Positions 28,829 through 37,903 are shown, counted from the first letter of the stretch. The stretch: DNA of 64,000 nt from Chryseobacterium sp. 52 (GCF_002754245.1 NZ_PEEX01000001.1:2646001-2710000), one strand, 5' to 3'. The notes: a model not told the origin generated them from the sequence alone. Numbers and translations: made by a program.

Positions 28829-29884
28829 TTATATGATACAATCTGTAGGCAGACAGTTAAACTCTTTTTTAAAATATTTATAAAAGGTAGATTTAGACTT
28901 GAATCCACATTGATAGGCCAGATCTGTCACATTAGAATCAGGATCTTCTTCCATCATGCGCTTGAACTGTAAAACCCGGTTGCGGTTGGTGTATTCATGA
29001 AAATTGGAAGTAAGGTATTGGCTGAAAGTAATCGTAAGATCGGTTCTGGAAATCGATAAATACTGTGAAAGTTCTTCCAGTGTAAAGCTTTCGTCCAGAT
29101 AGACTATGCTTTTGTCATAAAACTCCTCTATGGAAGATTTTATTTTTTCAAAGTCTATTTTAGAAAGATCTTTATATTGGTATTTTTCTTTAAAAGGAGT
29201 TTCTTCAATAGTTTGCAATGGGGCTTTCTTCTGCTGTTCTTGGTACGTTAAAATATAAACGTACAATATCCAGGCGAACTGGATTAAAAAGGAAAGGTTA
29301 TAAATTTTTTGGAACAGAAGAATATCCAAACCTAATTTGTAGCTGGACCAAAAAGCCAACGCGCTCAGAAGAACGAAAGATAAAAACAGCCGGAATTTTT
29401 TAATAAAAGGATTTTCAACTCTTTTTTGATACCGGTACAGCAAAATAATACAGATGAAAAGACTTCCTATCCAATATTGGACATAATAACTGACAATATA
29501 TTTTACGTAAAAACTAATGATAAGGTCACCTTCTTTGCTGCCTAATAATTTGGCTGTCAATCCAAAAGTATGGATCAAAACAATCAGAGAGAAAGGATAG
29601 AGCAGGTATTTCAGTTTATCCCGATGTTTGAAATGGATCAGATAAAAAGTAATATACAAAAATATCAAACCTTTAAAAACGCGCAGACTGCCGGGTATTT
29701 CATAAAGAATTGATTCATAGCCGAACCTGTTGATAATAAAATATTCATATCCCATATCCAGGACTACCGTCAGAATATAGAGCAGAAGCATATTATGGAA
29801 GGATTTTCTGTTCCTGGCAAGACAGAGTAAAACAGCCAGCGTAATGACGGCCTGCAGGATGACAACCATTAAAATGTATAACAT
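28829..29884 (-). CDS. Membrane-anchored AraC family regulator (multi-TM + HTH)
   Basis: A 351-residue protein. About six to seven hydrophobic helices fill residues 1-215, followed by an AraC HTH domain (about 255-350, with EELSQYLSISRTDLTITFSQ and VTDLAYQCGFKSKSTFYKYFKKEF). The start at 29884 (ATG) is preferred to an upstream in-frame TTG at 29905, because a consensus -7 element overlaps the TTG. It is transcribed toward the TonB receptor/PLC pair, 148 bases upstream, and is the likely regulator of that pair. Confidence 0.85.
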   Translation of the reverse strand: MLYILMVVILQAVITLAVLLCLARNRKSFHNMLLLYILTVVLDMGYEYFIINRFGYESILYEIPGSLRVFKGLIFLYITFYLIHFKHRDKLKYLLYPFSLIVLIHTFGLTAKLLGSKEGDLIISFYVKYIVSYYVQYWIGSLFICIILLYRYQKRVENPFIKKFRLFLSFVLLSALAFWSSYKLGLDILLFQKIYNLSFLIQFAWILYVYILTYQEQQKKAPLQTIEETPFKEKYQYKDLSKIDFEKIKSSIEEFYDKSIVYLDESFTLEELSQYLSISRTDLTITFSQYLTSNFHEYTNRNRVLQFKRMMEEDPDSNVTDLAYQCGFKSKSTFYKYFKKEFNCLPTDCII

Positions 29885-29902
29885 AGCCCGTTTAGATCTG
29901 CA

Positions 29903-29910
29903 CAAAATTA
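29903..29910 (-). promoter_or_regulatory. -7 element of the membrane AraC gene
   Basis: CAAAATTA on the + strand reads TAATTTTG on the minus strand, a full TAnnTTTG match 18 bases before the ATG at 29884. It supports that ATG as the start. Confidence 0.6.
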
Positions 29911-30062
29911 TTAATAAAGAAGTAGTATGTTTTTAACACATCATTAAATTTTTGATTTCTTATAAAAATTTTTCGCAATTGATTTTATGTTGTTGTATTT
30001 TCAAAAGCATCAACCGTTCAATCAATAAATTATTTTAGTTTTACAGTAAAGTAAACGTCCGT

Positions 30063-31058
30063 ATGAAATTAAAATTAGGCATTCTGGATCAGTCTCCAAC
30101 AATTGAAGGCGGGAGCGCATTGCAGGCATTACAAAACAGTATAGATCTTGCCACGTTTGCTGATGATGCAGGGTTTCATCGTATAGTTTATTCTGAGCAT
30201 CACGGTGTAGAAGCCTACGGAAGCTCAAGTCCTGAGATTTTATCTGCTGTTATTTTAAGTAAAACCAAACGCATTAAAGTAGGAACCGGAGGCATTATGA
30301 TGAAAAACTATTCTGCTTACAAAATCGCAGAATGGACCAAGATGTTAGGCAGCCTGTATCCGGAACGCTTTATTCTGGGGTTGGGCAAAGCACCGGGTGG
30401 TTTAAAAGATGCTGTTTCAGCGTTAAATAATCACAGACCAGTCATTCTATCCAGCCAGGAAACAAAACTTGAAGAAATTATACAGTATATCAAAGAAGAT
30501 AAAGGAATATATCACGGACTTATTGCCCAACCCAAAGGTTTATCCCACTTGCCGGAGATTCTGTGGCTGGGATCGGGAATTCAATCTGCCACCGAAGCCG
30601 CCAAACACGGTGTAGGGTATTCCTATGCCGACTTTATGAAAAACGATAAAGCTGCCGAAAGTACAGAAACCTATTTGAATGAATTTGACAGAAATCAATA
30701 TAGTCCAACTCCTTCATTACAGGTTGCAGTAGCTGTATCTGTAGCAGAAAACCTGAAACAGGCCCGTTACAATGCCTACGGAATGGCTTACCAGTTTTTA
30801 CAGGCAAGACATATTCAGGCTCCGGAAGCACTTCTCCCCACTGAAATTATTGAACAAAGAATATTGGGAACTGAAGATGAAGACGAGTTCTTTAAGATTA
30901 TGGATCAGATGATTATAGACACTCCCGAAAATATTTCAGAGAGATTAAAGGAAAAGGCTGAGGATTATAATACAGATGAAATCATGATACTCTGTAATAT
31001 GTACAGAGAAACAGACCGTATGGATACGTATAAAAGTATTATATTGGCGAATTATTAA
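30063..31058 (+). CDS. LLM class flavin-dependent oxidoreductase (luciferase-like)
   Basis: A 331-residue bacterial-luciferase-like monooxygenase. Its opening (KLGILDQSPTIEGGSALQALQNS), the AGFHRIVYSEHHG stretch near residue 38 and VGTGGIMMKNYSAYKIAEW are hallmarks of the MsnO8-like LLM group that uses reduced FMN. The substrate is unknown. A small protein gene follows after 13 bases. Confidence 0.9.
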   Translation: MKLKLGILDQSPTIEGGSALQALQNSIDLATFADDAGFHRIVYSEHHGVEAYGSSSPEILSAVILSKTKRIKVGTGGIMMKNYSAYKIAEWTKMLGSLYPERFILGLGKAPGGLKDAVSALNNHRPVILSSQETKLEEIIQYIKEDKGIYHGLIAQPKGLSHLPEILWLGSGIQSATEAAKHGVGYSYADFMKNDKAAESTETYLNEFDRNQYSPTPSLQVAVAVSVAENLKQARYNAYGMAYQFLQARHIQAPEALLPTEIIEQRILGTEDEDEFFKIMDQMIIDTPENISERLKEKAEDYNTDEIMILCNMYRETDRMDTYKSIILANY

Positions 31059-31071
31059 TCAACATACTCTC

Positions 31072-31434
31072 ATGAGCTACAATATCCAGTTATTCAGTAT
31101 TGAAACAAAAGAAAAAGAGAAGGCAGCCGATGATGACAGCTTTTTTGACCGCGAAGAAAATCTTGTTCCATTCACCGGAGAGCAGGTTACGGGATTGAAA
31201 GAACGCTTATTAAAGTATAAATATGAACTGGTAAGAGAAGATGAGACCGGATTTCACTTTACTCATCCTGACGAAGATTTTGGAGGCGTTTTACTTACCG
31301 AAAAGGGACTGTATTTCAATGCAAGCCTGAGTGAAAGCTCCATTTTTGAGGTGGGAATGACTGCTTCTGAGTTTACCGATAACGGCGAATTTGCTAAATA
31401 TGATCCGCAGAATGAAGGCTGGGAAGAATTTTAG
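31072..31434 (+). CDS. Conserved hypothetical protein
   Basis: A 120-residue acidic soluble protein with no signal peptide, TM segment or Cys. It contains a DEDFGGVLLTEKGLYFNASLSESSIFEVGMTASEF stretch (about residues 67-101) that looks like a folded beta-rich core. It is in the same transcript as the LLM oxidoreductase (13-base gap). No family was recognised. Confidence 0.75.
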   Translation: MSYNIQLFSIETKEKEKAADDDSFFDREENLVPFTGEQVTGLKERLLKYKYELVREDETGFHFTHPDEDFGGVLLTEKGLYFNASLSESSIFEVGMTASEFTDNGEFAKYDPQNEGWEEF

Positions 31435-31545
31435 ACCTTCGATATACCGGAATAATGATCATTCATCATATGTTTTTTAACGTAGAAACCCTGAAAATAG
31501 TCCATTTTTAGGGATATTTCACATGGTTACCTTCCTCAAAGTTCC

Positions 31546-31553
31546 TATATTTG
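31546..31553 (+). promoter_or_regulatory. -7 element of the methyltransferase gene
   Basis: TATATTTG matches TAnnTTTG, 43 bases before the ATG at 31597. No clear TTTG lies at -33. Confidence 0.5.
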
Positions 31554-31596
31554 GTAGAGTAAAGATATCACGGAAAGACACTGTGATATACTAATA

Positions 31597-32400
31597 ATGA
31601 ATAAGAATATGCAGGATCAGAAATTTGATTTTTTACGCCACAATCAGTCTGCCTGGAACAAGCAGGCACTGGACCAGAATGAATGGTCGAAGCCGGTAAG
31701 TTCAGACATGATACAGGATGCAAAACAGGGGAAATGGGAGATACACCTTACCCCAAAACCTTTGAATAAAGCATGGCTGGGAGAGGTTAAAGGAAAGAAA
31801 ATATTGTGTTTAGCTTCGGCCGGAGGACAGCAGGCGCCTGTGCTGGCTGCTTCGGGAGCTTCCGTGGTTGTGTTTGATATTTCAGAAGAACAGCTTAAGC
31901 AGGATGAACATGTTGCCCAGCGTGACGGTTTATTTCTGGAAACCTTTCGGGGTGATATGAGAGATCTCAGTATTTTTGATGATGAATCATTTGATATGGT
32001 TTTCCATCCTATTTCAAATCATTACGTTGAAGATGTAAATCCGGTTTGGAAGGAATCCTACAGGGTATTAAAAAAAGGAGGGCTTCTTCTGTCCAGCTTT
32101 TTCAATCCGGTTGTTTTTGTTGGTGACCGTAATCCAGAAGATCAAGAAGCAGGGATTATACGTCCGAGATATACACTTCCATATTCTGACCTGAAAGATC
32201 TGGATAAAAATCAGATCGAAAAAAAGATAGAGAATAAGGAAGCCTTTGTTTTTGGACATACGCTTTCCGATCTTATTGGAGGGCAGTTAAGAGCGGGATT
32301 CCTGATCAGTGATTTTACAGAGGAAATGCAGCCACATCCAAGATTTTTATTAGACAGCTATGTACCTGCTTTTATAGCAACACGAGCCATTAAACTATAA
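31597..32400 (+). CDS. Class I SAM-dependent methyltransferase
   Basis: A 267-residue methyltransferase. Motif I is degenerate but visible (ILCLASAGGQQAPVLA, about residues 68-83), the acidic end of beta-2 is VVVFDIS, motif II is DMRDLSIFDDESFDMVFHP, and post-motif YRVLKKGGLLLSSFFNP follows. The substrate is unknown; the protein resembles small-molecule rather than RNA methylases. Confidence 0.9.
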   Translation: MNKNMQDQKFDFLRHNQSAWNKQALDQNEWSKPVSSDMIQDAKQGKWEIHLTPKPLNKAWLGEVKGKKILCLASAGGQQAPVLAASGASVVVFDISEEQLKQDEHVAQRDGLFLETFRGDMRDLSIFDDESFDMVFHPISNHYVEDVNPVWKESYRVLKKGGLLLSSFFNPVVFVGDRNPEDQEAGIIRPRYTLPYSDLKDLDKNQIEKKIENKEAFVFGHTLSDLIGGQLRAGFLISDFTEEMQPHPRFLLDSYVPAFIATRAIKL

Positions 32401-32438
32401 TTGTTTCATGACAGTATATATTCGATAAGATAAAAGGT

Positions 32439-33314
32439 TTACTTATTCTTTGCAGATAATTTTTTAAAATTCTGCAGCGTTTCTATCACTTTCTCAGGTT
32501 TTTCATTGTCAAAAATATGCGAATTGTGCACTCTTTCAAATGTTTCAGCGGTTCCGGAAGCGATGGTATGAGGTAGATTTTCATTTTCCAGCATGGTTGC
32601 AAGACCTTTCATTTCATCAATCCTTCTCACAATATGCTGAGGATAAGTAGGTGTCGTCTTCATCAGATCCTGATACGTTCCGGGAAGAAATTCCTGCAGG
32701 CTTTCATTCAGTTCATCCAGAATTCCAAAGTGTGCTGCGGCAGTCATGGTTTCAAAAAATAAAGCATTCATTCCTTTATTTACCATAGAAAATAATAATT
32801 TGTAAGCAGAAGCTGCTTCTGTTTTTTCACCGGCATCTTTTATTTTAAAAACTGAAGCCAATATATTGGTAAACAGATGTCTTTTAGCACCGCTTACCAC
32901 TAAAACAGCATTGTCGGGAATATCTTTGGAAGCTCCCATTACAGCTCCATTCACAAAAGGGATATCCATTGACGCGAACAACTCTTCAATAGATAAGGCG
33001 ACAGCAGGAGTATTAGAGTTGAGGTCAATATAAAGAGGGCGGTTTGATGTGTTTTTTAAGCAGGAAATAACATTTTCCGCAACGCTGAGACTTCCTTCCG
33101 GACTGGTAAGCGAAAGTATGACTTCTGCCTGTTCAACAGTATTTTGAAGAGTCCCCGTATCTGTAATTCCTGAGTTTTGTATATTCTGTAATGTCCTTGA
33201 TGATCTTCCTTCTCCTGAGGTGATCACTTTAAAATCATGATTTATAAGTGCTTTGGCGATCTGGGTTCCCATATCTCCGGGAAAAAGAACTGCAATGACG
33301 GTCTGGGTTTTCAA
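32439..33314 (-). CDS. NAD(P)-binding 6-phosphogluconate dehydrogenase-like oxidoreductase
   Basis: A 291-residue protein with a Rossmann N-terminus (VLFPGDMGTQIAKAL, residues 9-23, a GxGxxG variant with GDMG) and an all-helical C-terminal dimerisation domain of the DUF1932/6PGDH-C type. The initiation codon is TTG; no ATG upstream preserves the dinucleotide-binding strand. It is divergent from the Crp-like regulator gene, which may control it. The substrate is unknown. Confidence 0.85.
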   Translation of the reverse strand: MKTQTVIAVLFPGDMGTQIAKALINHDFKVITSGEGRSSRTLQNIQNSGITDTGTLQNTVEQAEVILSLTSPEGSLSVAENVISCLKNTSNRPLYIDLNSNTPAVALSIEELFASMDIPFVNGAVMGASKDIPDNAVLVVSGAKRHLFTNILASVFKIKDAGEKTEAASAYKLLFSMVNKGMNALFFETMTAAAHFGILDELNESLQEFLPGTYQDLMKTTPTYPQHIVRRIDEMKGLATMLENENLPHTIASGTAETFERVHNSHIFDNEKPEKVIETLQNFKKLSAKNK

Positions 33315-33455
33315 TACGCTGGTTTTTGAGATTTGAATTGAATAATGAATTGTGACTACAAATCTCTTGAAATTTTATTAAAAAGCCGAAGCTATTATTT
33401 CGATAGTAATTATCGACAAATCCGATTAATAAAGAGAACTGTGCTGAAATTTGTT

Positions 33456-33463
33456 TAATTTTG
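33456..33463 (+). promoter_or_regulatory. -7 element of the Crp-like regulator gene
   Basis: TAATTTTG matches TAnnTTTG, 25 bases before the ATG at 33489. Confidence 0.5.
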
Positions 33464-33488
33464 ATCATTACTGCAATACGTATTTATC

Positions 33489-34070
33489 ATGGACAAATCA
33501 TCGCTTAAGGCTTATTTTCATTCTTTGTTTGACATCGGTGACGGTGTTGTTGAAAAGATCACGGAGACATTCAGTCCTTTTGAGCTGAAAGCAAATGCAT
33601 TTTTACTCAATAAAGATGAGGTCAGTACCAAAACCTTCTTTTTGGAAAAAGGCTATGTCCGTTCCTTTATTCTGAATGAGGATAATGAAGAAATCACAAC
33701 CAATATCTATGCAGCGCCTTGCTTTGTCAATGATTTCCTGTCTTTTTTCAGGCAACAACCCGCAAAGGAAAATTATCAAACCATTACGGCCTGCTCTTTC
33801 TGGGAGACAGGGTTGGAAAACGTACAGCATAATTTTCATAACATTCCGGAGTTCAGGGAATTCAGCCGTCTTCTTTTTGTTCTCAATTATTACAGCATTC
33901 ACGACCGGCTGATCGAGATGGCGAGTCAGAAAGCTTCCACACGATATTTTAATCTGATGAAAAAGCATCCCGATATTTTCCAGTATGTACCGCTGAAGGT
34001 AATTGCTTCTTATCTGGGGATGAAAGACAGTTCATTGAGCCGGATCAGAAAAGGAATCAATAAAATGTAA
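33489..34070 (+). CDS. Crp/Fnr family transcriptional regulator
   Basis: A 193-residue regulator with an N-terminal cyclic-nucleotide-binding-like barrel (about residues 10-115, KTFFLEKGYVRSFILNEDNEEITTNIY) and a C-terminal HTH (about 150-190, VPLKVIASYLGMKDSSLSRIRKGI). It lacks the N-terminal Cys cluster of Fnr. The layout is the usual small Bacteroidota Crp-like regulator, whose ligand is generally unknown. It is divergent from the NAD(P)-binding oxidoreductase gene. Confidence 0.9.
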   Translation: MDKSSLKAYFHSLFDIGDGVVEKITETFSPFELKANAFLLNKDEVSTKTFFLEKGYVRSFILNEDNEEITTNIYAAPCFVNDFLSFFRQQPAKENYQTITACSFWETGLENVQHNFHNIPEFREFSRLLFVLNYYSIHDRLIEMASQKASTRYFNLMKKHPDIFQYVPLKVIASYLGMKDSSLSRIRKGINKM

Positions 34071-34133
34071 TTTCTTGGCATTTGTCAAGTGGTATTTTAA
34101 AATTTCGAACCCATCTTTGTTAAAAATAAATTT

Positions 34134-35069
34134 ATGAACAAGAAACATATTGTAGTTGTTGGATTGGGTGGAGTAGGTGGATATTTCGGTTTTAAAATCA
34201 ATCAGGAAAATGAAGCTTCTCAAAAATATAAAATTACTTTCGTTGCAAGAGGGGAAACTTACCAAAAAGTGAAAGAAAACGGTCTGGTTCTTCTTTCGCC
34301 GGAACATCCTGTTGATCATACCCGTCCTGATGCTATAGAACAGCAGATAAGCGATATAAAAAATCCGGATCTGGTGTTGATTTGTGTTAAAGAATATGAC
34401 CTCGAGAATATGTGCAGCCAGCTGAAAGAAGTGATCGGCGAAAACACCATTTTACTTCCCATGATGAACGGTGCAGATATCTATGAAAGAATAAAAAAAA
34501 TTATTCCTGATCATGTTGTTCTGCCAACCTGCATCTATGTAGCTTCCCATATCAAGGAAAAAGGCATTGTGGAACATAAAGGAAAAGCAGGAAAGATGAT
34601 TGTAGGAAGAGATCCCCTGCATTTTTCTGCTGATGTGGAATGGATTGTGGATTTGATCAGAGAAAGTAAAATTGACTTTGATTTTAAGGATAATTCACTG
34701 GTTGATATCTGGACCAAGTATATGTTCATTGCGAGCTTTGGATTGGTAACAGCGAAACATAACTCTTCTATGGGAACCGTCTGTACAGATGAACTTCAGA
34801 AACATGAGGCTTCGGAAATCATGAAAGAAATAAAAATGATTGCAGATAAAAAACAAATTATCCTGGATGAAGAGATCATTCAGAAAACCTTTGAAAAAGC
34901 ATCTACTTTTCCTTTTGAAACCCCAACTTCTCTGCAGCTTGATGTCAATTCCGGAAAAGAGAACAACGAATTGGATCTTTTGGGAGGTGCCGTCCTGAAT
35001 TTTGGAAAAGAATTAAACATCGACACTCCTTTTACTCAAAAAATAGTTGACGAAATAAAAGCTTTATAA
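34134..35069 (+). CDS. Ketopantoate reductase (PanE/ApbA) family protein
   Basis: A 311-residue 2-dehydropantoate 2-reductase-family enzyme. The NADPH-binding motif VGLGGVGGYFG lies at residues 8-18. The catalytic-region Lys is expected in the central ICVKEYDLE segment, and the C-terminal helical domain ends ..LGGAVLNFGKELNIDTPFTQKIVDEIKAL, the family's usual end. It may make D-pantoate for CoA, but such paralogues are common and the genuine biosynthetic copy cannot be confirmed, so no symbol is given. Confidence 0.85.
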   Translation: MNKKHIVVVGLGGVGGYFGFKINQENEASQKYKITFVARGETYQKVKENGLVLLSPEHPVDHTRPDAIEQQISDIKNPDLVLICVKEYDLENMCSQLKEVIGENTILLPMMNGADIYERIKKIIPDHVVLPTCIYVASHIKEKGIVEHKGKAGKMIVGRDPLHFSADVEWIVDLIRESKIDFDFKDNSLVDIWTKYMFIASFGLVTAKHNSSMGTVCTDELQKHEASEIMKEIKMIADKKQIILDEEIIQKTFEKASTFPFETPTSLQLDVNSGKENNELDLLGGAVLNFGKELNIDTPFTQKIVDEIKAL

Positions 35070-35111
35070 GTCATTGGCAGATTGAGTCTAAAATAATTAA
35101 TCAGTCTTTTT

Positions 35112-35135
35112 AAAGCGGGTTTTTACCCGCTTTTG
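35112..35135 (+). terminator. Terminator after the PanE-like gene
   Basis: Stem AAGCGGGT/ACCCGCTT (35113-35120 with 35125-35132) with a 4-base loop, followed by TTG; 44 bases after the stop. Confidence 0.8.
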
Positions 35136-35169
35136 TTAATTTCTCCCGGATAATAAGATAATTTCTTCT

Positions 35170-35517
35170 TTAATTATGCAGAAATTTCTGCCTGTCGAAA
35201 AGAATTTCATCAGTCTCCCGGTGATCAGGGTCATCCACACAACAGTCTACCGGGCAAACTGTTTTGCACTGAGGTTCTTCATGAAAACCTTTACACTCAG
35301 TACATTTTCCGGCGACAATATAGTAGACATCATCAGAATACGCCTGCTGGTAAGCGTCTGCCTCCGCTTCTGTACCATCAGGAAAAGCCACCTTTCCGGA
35401 CAGTTTTGTTTTGTCCTTCCAGCGCCAGTCAATAGCACCTTCATAAATAGCAGAATTAGGACATTCTGGTTCACAGGCTCCACAGTTGATGCAGTCATCA
35501 GTTATTATAATAGCCAT
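35170..35517 (-). CDS. 4Fe-4S dicluster ferredoxin (Alvin type)
   Basis: A 115-residue electron carrier. The first cluster motif is C9-xx-C12-xx-C15-xxx-C19-P. The second is C72-xx-C75-x8-C84-xxx-C88-P, whose long insertion is typical of AlvFd/YfhL-type ferredoxins. The insert between the motifs is longer than in YfhL. It is the last gene of the leftward sod cluster, 158 bases after the 2Fe-2S ferredoxin gene, so it may also have its own promoter. Confidence 0.93.
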   Translation of the reverse strand: MAIIITDDCINCGACEPECPNSAIYEGAIDWRWKDKTKLSGKVAFPDGTEAEADAYQQAYSDDVYYIVAGKCTECKGFHEEPQCKTVCPVDCCVDDPDHRETDEILFDRQKFLHN

Positions 35518-35675
35518 ACATAGATTAGATTTTAAAGGGTTGTTTTAAAAAAGGGTTTCTTTTGACTTTTGATGGTCTAGGAAACCCCTGTCTAAACATA
35601 ACTTAAATGAAAAAAACAGTGGCTGCAGGCATTGATCAGATCAGTGCCGGACAGTCATCTTTATATTTTTATGAA

Positions 35676-35999
35676 TTAATTCGGTGCAATTTCTATGGAA
35701 AGCCCATCCATAGCAGCCGTAAGCTGAATCTGGCAGGCCAGTCTGCTGGAAGGAAAAGTGGTAAAGAGTTCGGATAAGAGTGCTTCTTCCATATCTCCTT
35801 TCTCAGGCAGCGCAGTTGTTTCATTCAGAATGTAGCAGTGGCAGGTAGCACACATTACCATTCCTCCGCACATTGCTTCCATAGGCAGTTCATACGCTTT
35901 GCAGATATCTTTAAGGCTAAGCCCCATTTCCAGGGGACAGATCAGTTCATGAATATGTCCGTCCTGATCTTTTACGGTAATTGTAATTTCATCCTTCAT
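35676..35999 (-). CDS. 2Fe-2S ferredoxin (adrenodoxin-like)
   Basis: A 107-residue ferredoxin with ligands C44, C50, C53 (CGGMVMCATC) and C89 (RLACQIQL), the spacing of vertebrate-type/adrenodoxin-like 2Fe-2S proteins that serve oxygenases or Fe-S assembly. It is 24 bases downstream of the FMN reductase gene, a natural electron donor pairing. Confidence 0.93.
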   Translation of the reverse strand: MKDEITITVKDQDGHIHELICPLEMGLSLKDICKAYELPMEAMCGGMVMCATCHCYILNETTALPEKGDMEEALLSELFTTFPSSRLACQIQLTAAMDGLSIEIAPN

Positions 36000-36023
36000 T
36001 GTTCTCAGCCAATCGTTAATCTA

Positions 36024-36587
36024 TTAATTTATTGTACTTTTTTCTATCCTTTTTGTGGTTGCGATGCCAATCAGCTTATCAAATTTATCAGCGTATGGAG
36101 AAGATATCCTGGTGTTGTCTTCCTGATCAAATAATGCCGTTCTGATGACAGGAACACTGAAAGGAAGCGGCCACGCCCGCAGAGATTTAGCGATGATATC
36201 CATTGTATTGATGCCCTGCATGGCATGCAGTCCGTCTGCCCAGCATACAAGTCCCACTGTTTTATCGGTAAGATAAGGCTCATAGTGTCCGGCGGTAACT
36301 TCAAGCCAGTCCAGGCAGTTTTTCATCACTCCCGGAATGCTTCCGTGATAAAGCGGAGCAAGCCAGAAATGGAGATCGGCCCCTAAAAACAGCTGCGTCA
36401 TACGCTCTACAGCCAGAGGTGTTTTAGTAAGTGTCACATCAAAAAGAGGAATTCCGGAATCTGCCAGCGTAAAGATTTCCGTCTGAAAACCTGATTTTTT
36501 CAACTTTTCTGCAAAGTATTCAGAAATCCTGCCTGAAGTAGATTCAGCTCTTCGTTCTAACGAGCCGTTAAATATAATTGCTTTCAT
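36024..36587 (-). CDS. NADPH-dependent FMN reductase-like flavoprotein
   Basis: A 187-residue flavodoxin-fold oxidoreductase. The FMN phosphate loop is at the N-terminus (IIFNGSLERRAEST, residues 4-17), and PLYHGSIPGVMKNCLDWL near residues 78-95 is the isoalloxazine-binding block of NADPH-FMN reductase/ChrR-ArsH-type proteins. It starts 6 bases after the DUF2480 gene and likely works in redox or oxidative-stress defence. Confidence 0.88.
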   Translation of the reverse strand: MKAIIFNGSLERRAESTSGRISEYFAEKLKKSGFQTEIFTLADSGIPLFDVTLTKTPLAVERMTQLFLGADLHFWLAPLYHGSIPGVMKNCLDWLEVTAGHYEPYLTDKTVGLVCWADGLHAMQGINTMDIIAKSLRAWPLPFSVPVIRTALFDQEDNTRISSPYADKFDKLIGIATTKRIEKSTIN

Positions 36588-36593
36588 TGTTTT

Positions 36594-37094
36594 CTAGCTT
36601 TTAAAAATTACTTTGGGCAAGCCTATTTCGCCGTACATCAGAGTTTTAACCAAAGGTTTCAATAATCCTGCTGCTAATAAATAGAGTGAAGGATCATGAT
36701 CAGTACTTGCTCTGACAACAACTTTCTGATTTTTATAATTTTTGAGGTCTGCATACATGAGACGGCGTTTCCAGAGATCCAGCCGAATCGTTTCAGCATT
36801 GTTTAAATCTGCATACACCACATAGGGAGATAGTTTTTCCATTAACATCATAAATGCCCAGGGAGGAATAATAGCATCGGTGGAGCAGACAATTCCTACA
36901 GCTTTTTCATGATATACAGAAAAATCCACCGCAGCAATTGATTCTTTAAACTCCTTTTCCTTCACAATCATTCCCATAAAAAGGTGATCCCTGATATCCA
37001 GTTCCACAATATCTAAAGAAGGTTTATAATCTGAAAGATCAAGCGCTATAATCCCGGAAGCTTCTGCTTTATTAATAAAAATTTTCTGATCCAT
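36594..37094 (-). CDS. DUF2480 family protein
   Basis: A 166-residue soluble protein of the Bacteroidota-restricted DUF2480 family, recognised by the NKAEASGIIALDLSDY opening and the STDAIIPPWAFMMLMEKL stretch (about residues 71-88). The function is unknown. It sits between sod and the FMN reductase gene with gaps of 30 and 6 bases, which implies a role in the same stress response. Confidence 0.8.
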   Translation of the reverse strand: MDQKIFINKAEASGIIALDLSDYKPSLDIVELDIRDHLFMGMIVKEKEFKESIAAVDFSVYHEKAVGIVCSTDAIIPPWAFMMLMEKLSPYVVYADLNNAETIRLDLWKRRLMYADLKNYKNQKVVVRASTDHDPSLYLLAAGLLKPLVKTLMYGEIGLPKVIFKS

Positions 37095-37124
37095 AATTGA
37101 TTTTTAATCAATGTTTTTAGTTGA

Positions 37125-37751
37125 CTATCTTATTTTGGAAAGGGCTTCTTCATATTTTCTTTCTACAACAGACCAATCCAAAACAGACCAGAATGAATCC
37201 AGATAATCAGCTCTTTTATTTTGATAAGCCAGATAATAAGCATGTTCCCACACATCAATCCCAAGAATCGGAAAACCTCTGTTGACAGACTGAATATCCA
37301 TCATTGGATTATCCTGATTGGGCGTTGAAGTTATAGCCAGTGAACCACTGAATTTTACAAATAACCATACCCATCCGGATCCGAACTGTCCAAGACCTGC
37401 TTTTTTCATTTCCGCTTTAAGAGCATCAAGACTTCCAAAACTGGTGTTGATAGCATCCGCCAGTTTTCCTTCAGGGTTTAATTTTGGTTGTGGAGAAAGG
37501 ATTTCCCAAAATAAAGAATGGTTGTAGTGTCCGCCACCATTATTTCTTACAGCAGGACTGTATTCACTTATTCTTTGCAATATCGAATCAAGATCAGTGG
37601 AAGATTCTTCAGAAGCTTTTAAAGCAGCATTCAGATTATCGACATAAGCCTGATGATGACGTTGGTGATGGATCGTCATGGTTTCTTTATCTATGAAAGG
37701 TTCCAATGCATCGTAAGCATAAGGAAGCTGAGGTAGGGTAAATGTGCTCAT
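37125..37751 (-). CDS. sodA: Superoxide dismutase, Mn-type (Fe/Mn family)
   Basis: A 208-residue cytosolic SOD with no signal peptide. Metal ligands are H28, H78 ([11 protein letters not shown]), D166 and H170 ([11 protein letters not shown]). The GGGHxNH block and the NQD triad region (TPNQDNPMM) follow Mn-type rather than Fe-type enzymes. It is the first gene of a leftward operon with DUF2480, FMN reductase and ferredoxin genes. Its promoter carries a palindromic operator, and a SufR-like regulator gene is divergent. Confidence 0.95.
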   Translation of the reverse strand: MSTFTLPQLPYAYDALEPFIDKETMTIHHQRHHQAYVDNLNAALKASEESSTDLDSILQRISEYSPAVRNNGGGHYNHSLFWEILSPQPKLNPEGKLADAINTSFGSLDALKAEMKKAGLGQFGSGWVWLFVKFSGSLAITSTPNQDNPMMDIQSVNRGFPILGIDVWEHAYYLAYQNKRADYLDSFWSVLDWSVVERKYEEALSKIR

Positions 37752-37779
37752 TACTTTTATTTTTTTGATTAATGTGTTT

Positions 37780-37809
37780 CAAAGGTAACAATATATTTTA
37801 ATAAAACAA
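37780..37809 (-). promoter_or_regulatory. Promoter of the sod operon
   Basis: On the minus strand, TTG (37809-37807), a 19-base spacer, and TACCTTTG (37787-37780) fit the Bacteroidota -33/-7 consensus. Transcription should begin about 20 bases before the ATG. The -33 element lies inside the palindrome at 37801-37826. Confidence 0.72.
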
Positions 37810-37826
37810 CTTATTAGTTGTTTTAT
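37801..37826. promoter_or_regulatory. Palindromic operator overlapping the sod -33 element
   Basis: Perfect inverted repeat ATAAAACAACT-TATT-AGTTGTTTTAT (11-bp arms). A 13-base copy of its left side (ATAAAACAACTTA) recurs at 37922-37934 ahead of the divergent regulator gene. This is the natural binding site for the SufR-like regulator (inference). Confidence 0.72.
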
Positions 37827-37903
37827 AGATTGTGATTGAATTTGTGTTAATCGGTTGATTTTTAGTTGATTAATTCTAATAAATAGAAATTATAGAAAAT
37901 GAC

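Noticed and set aside
34134..35069. Naming the ketopantoate reductase family gene panE
   Set aside because: Family membership is clear, but paralogues with other roles are common and no pantothenate genes are nearby.
35176..35523. 115-codon + strand frame over the 4Fe-4S ferredoxin gene
   Set aside because: Antisense shadow of a gene with eight well-placed cluster cysteines on the minus strand.
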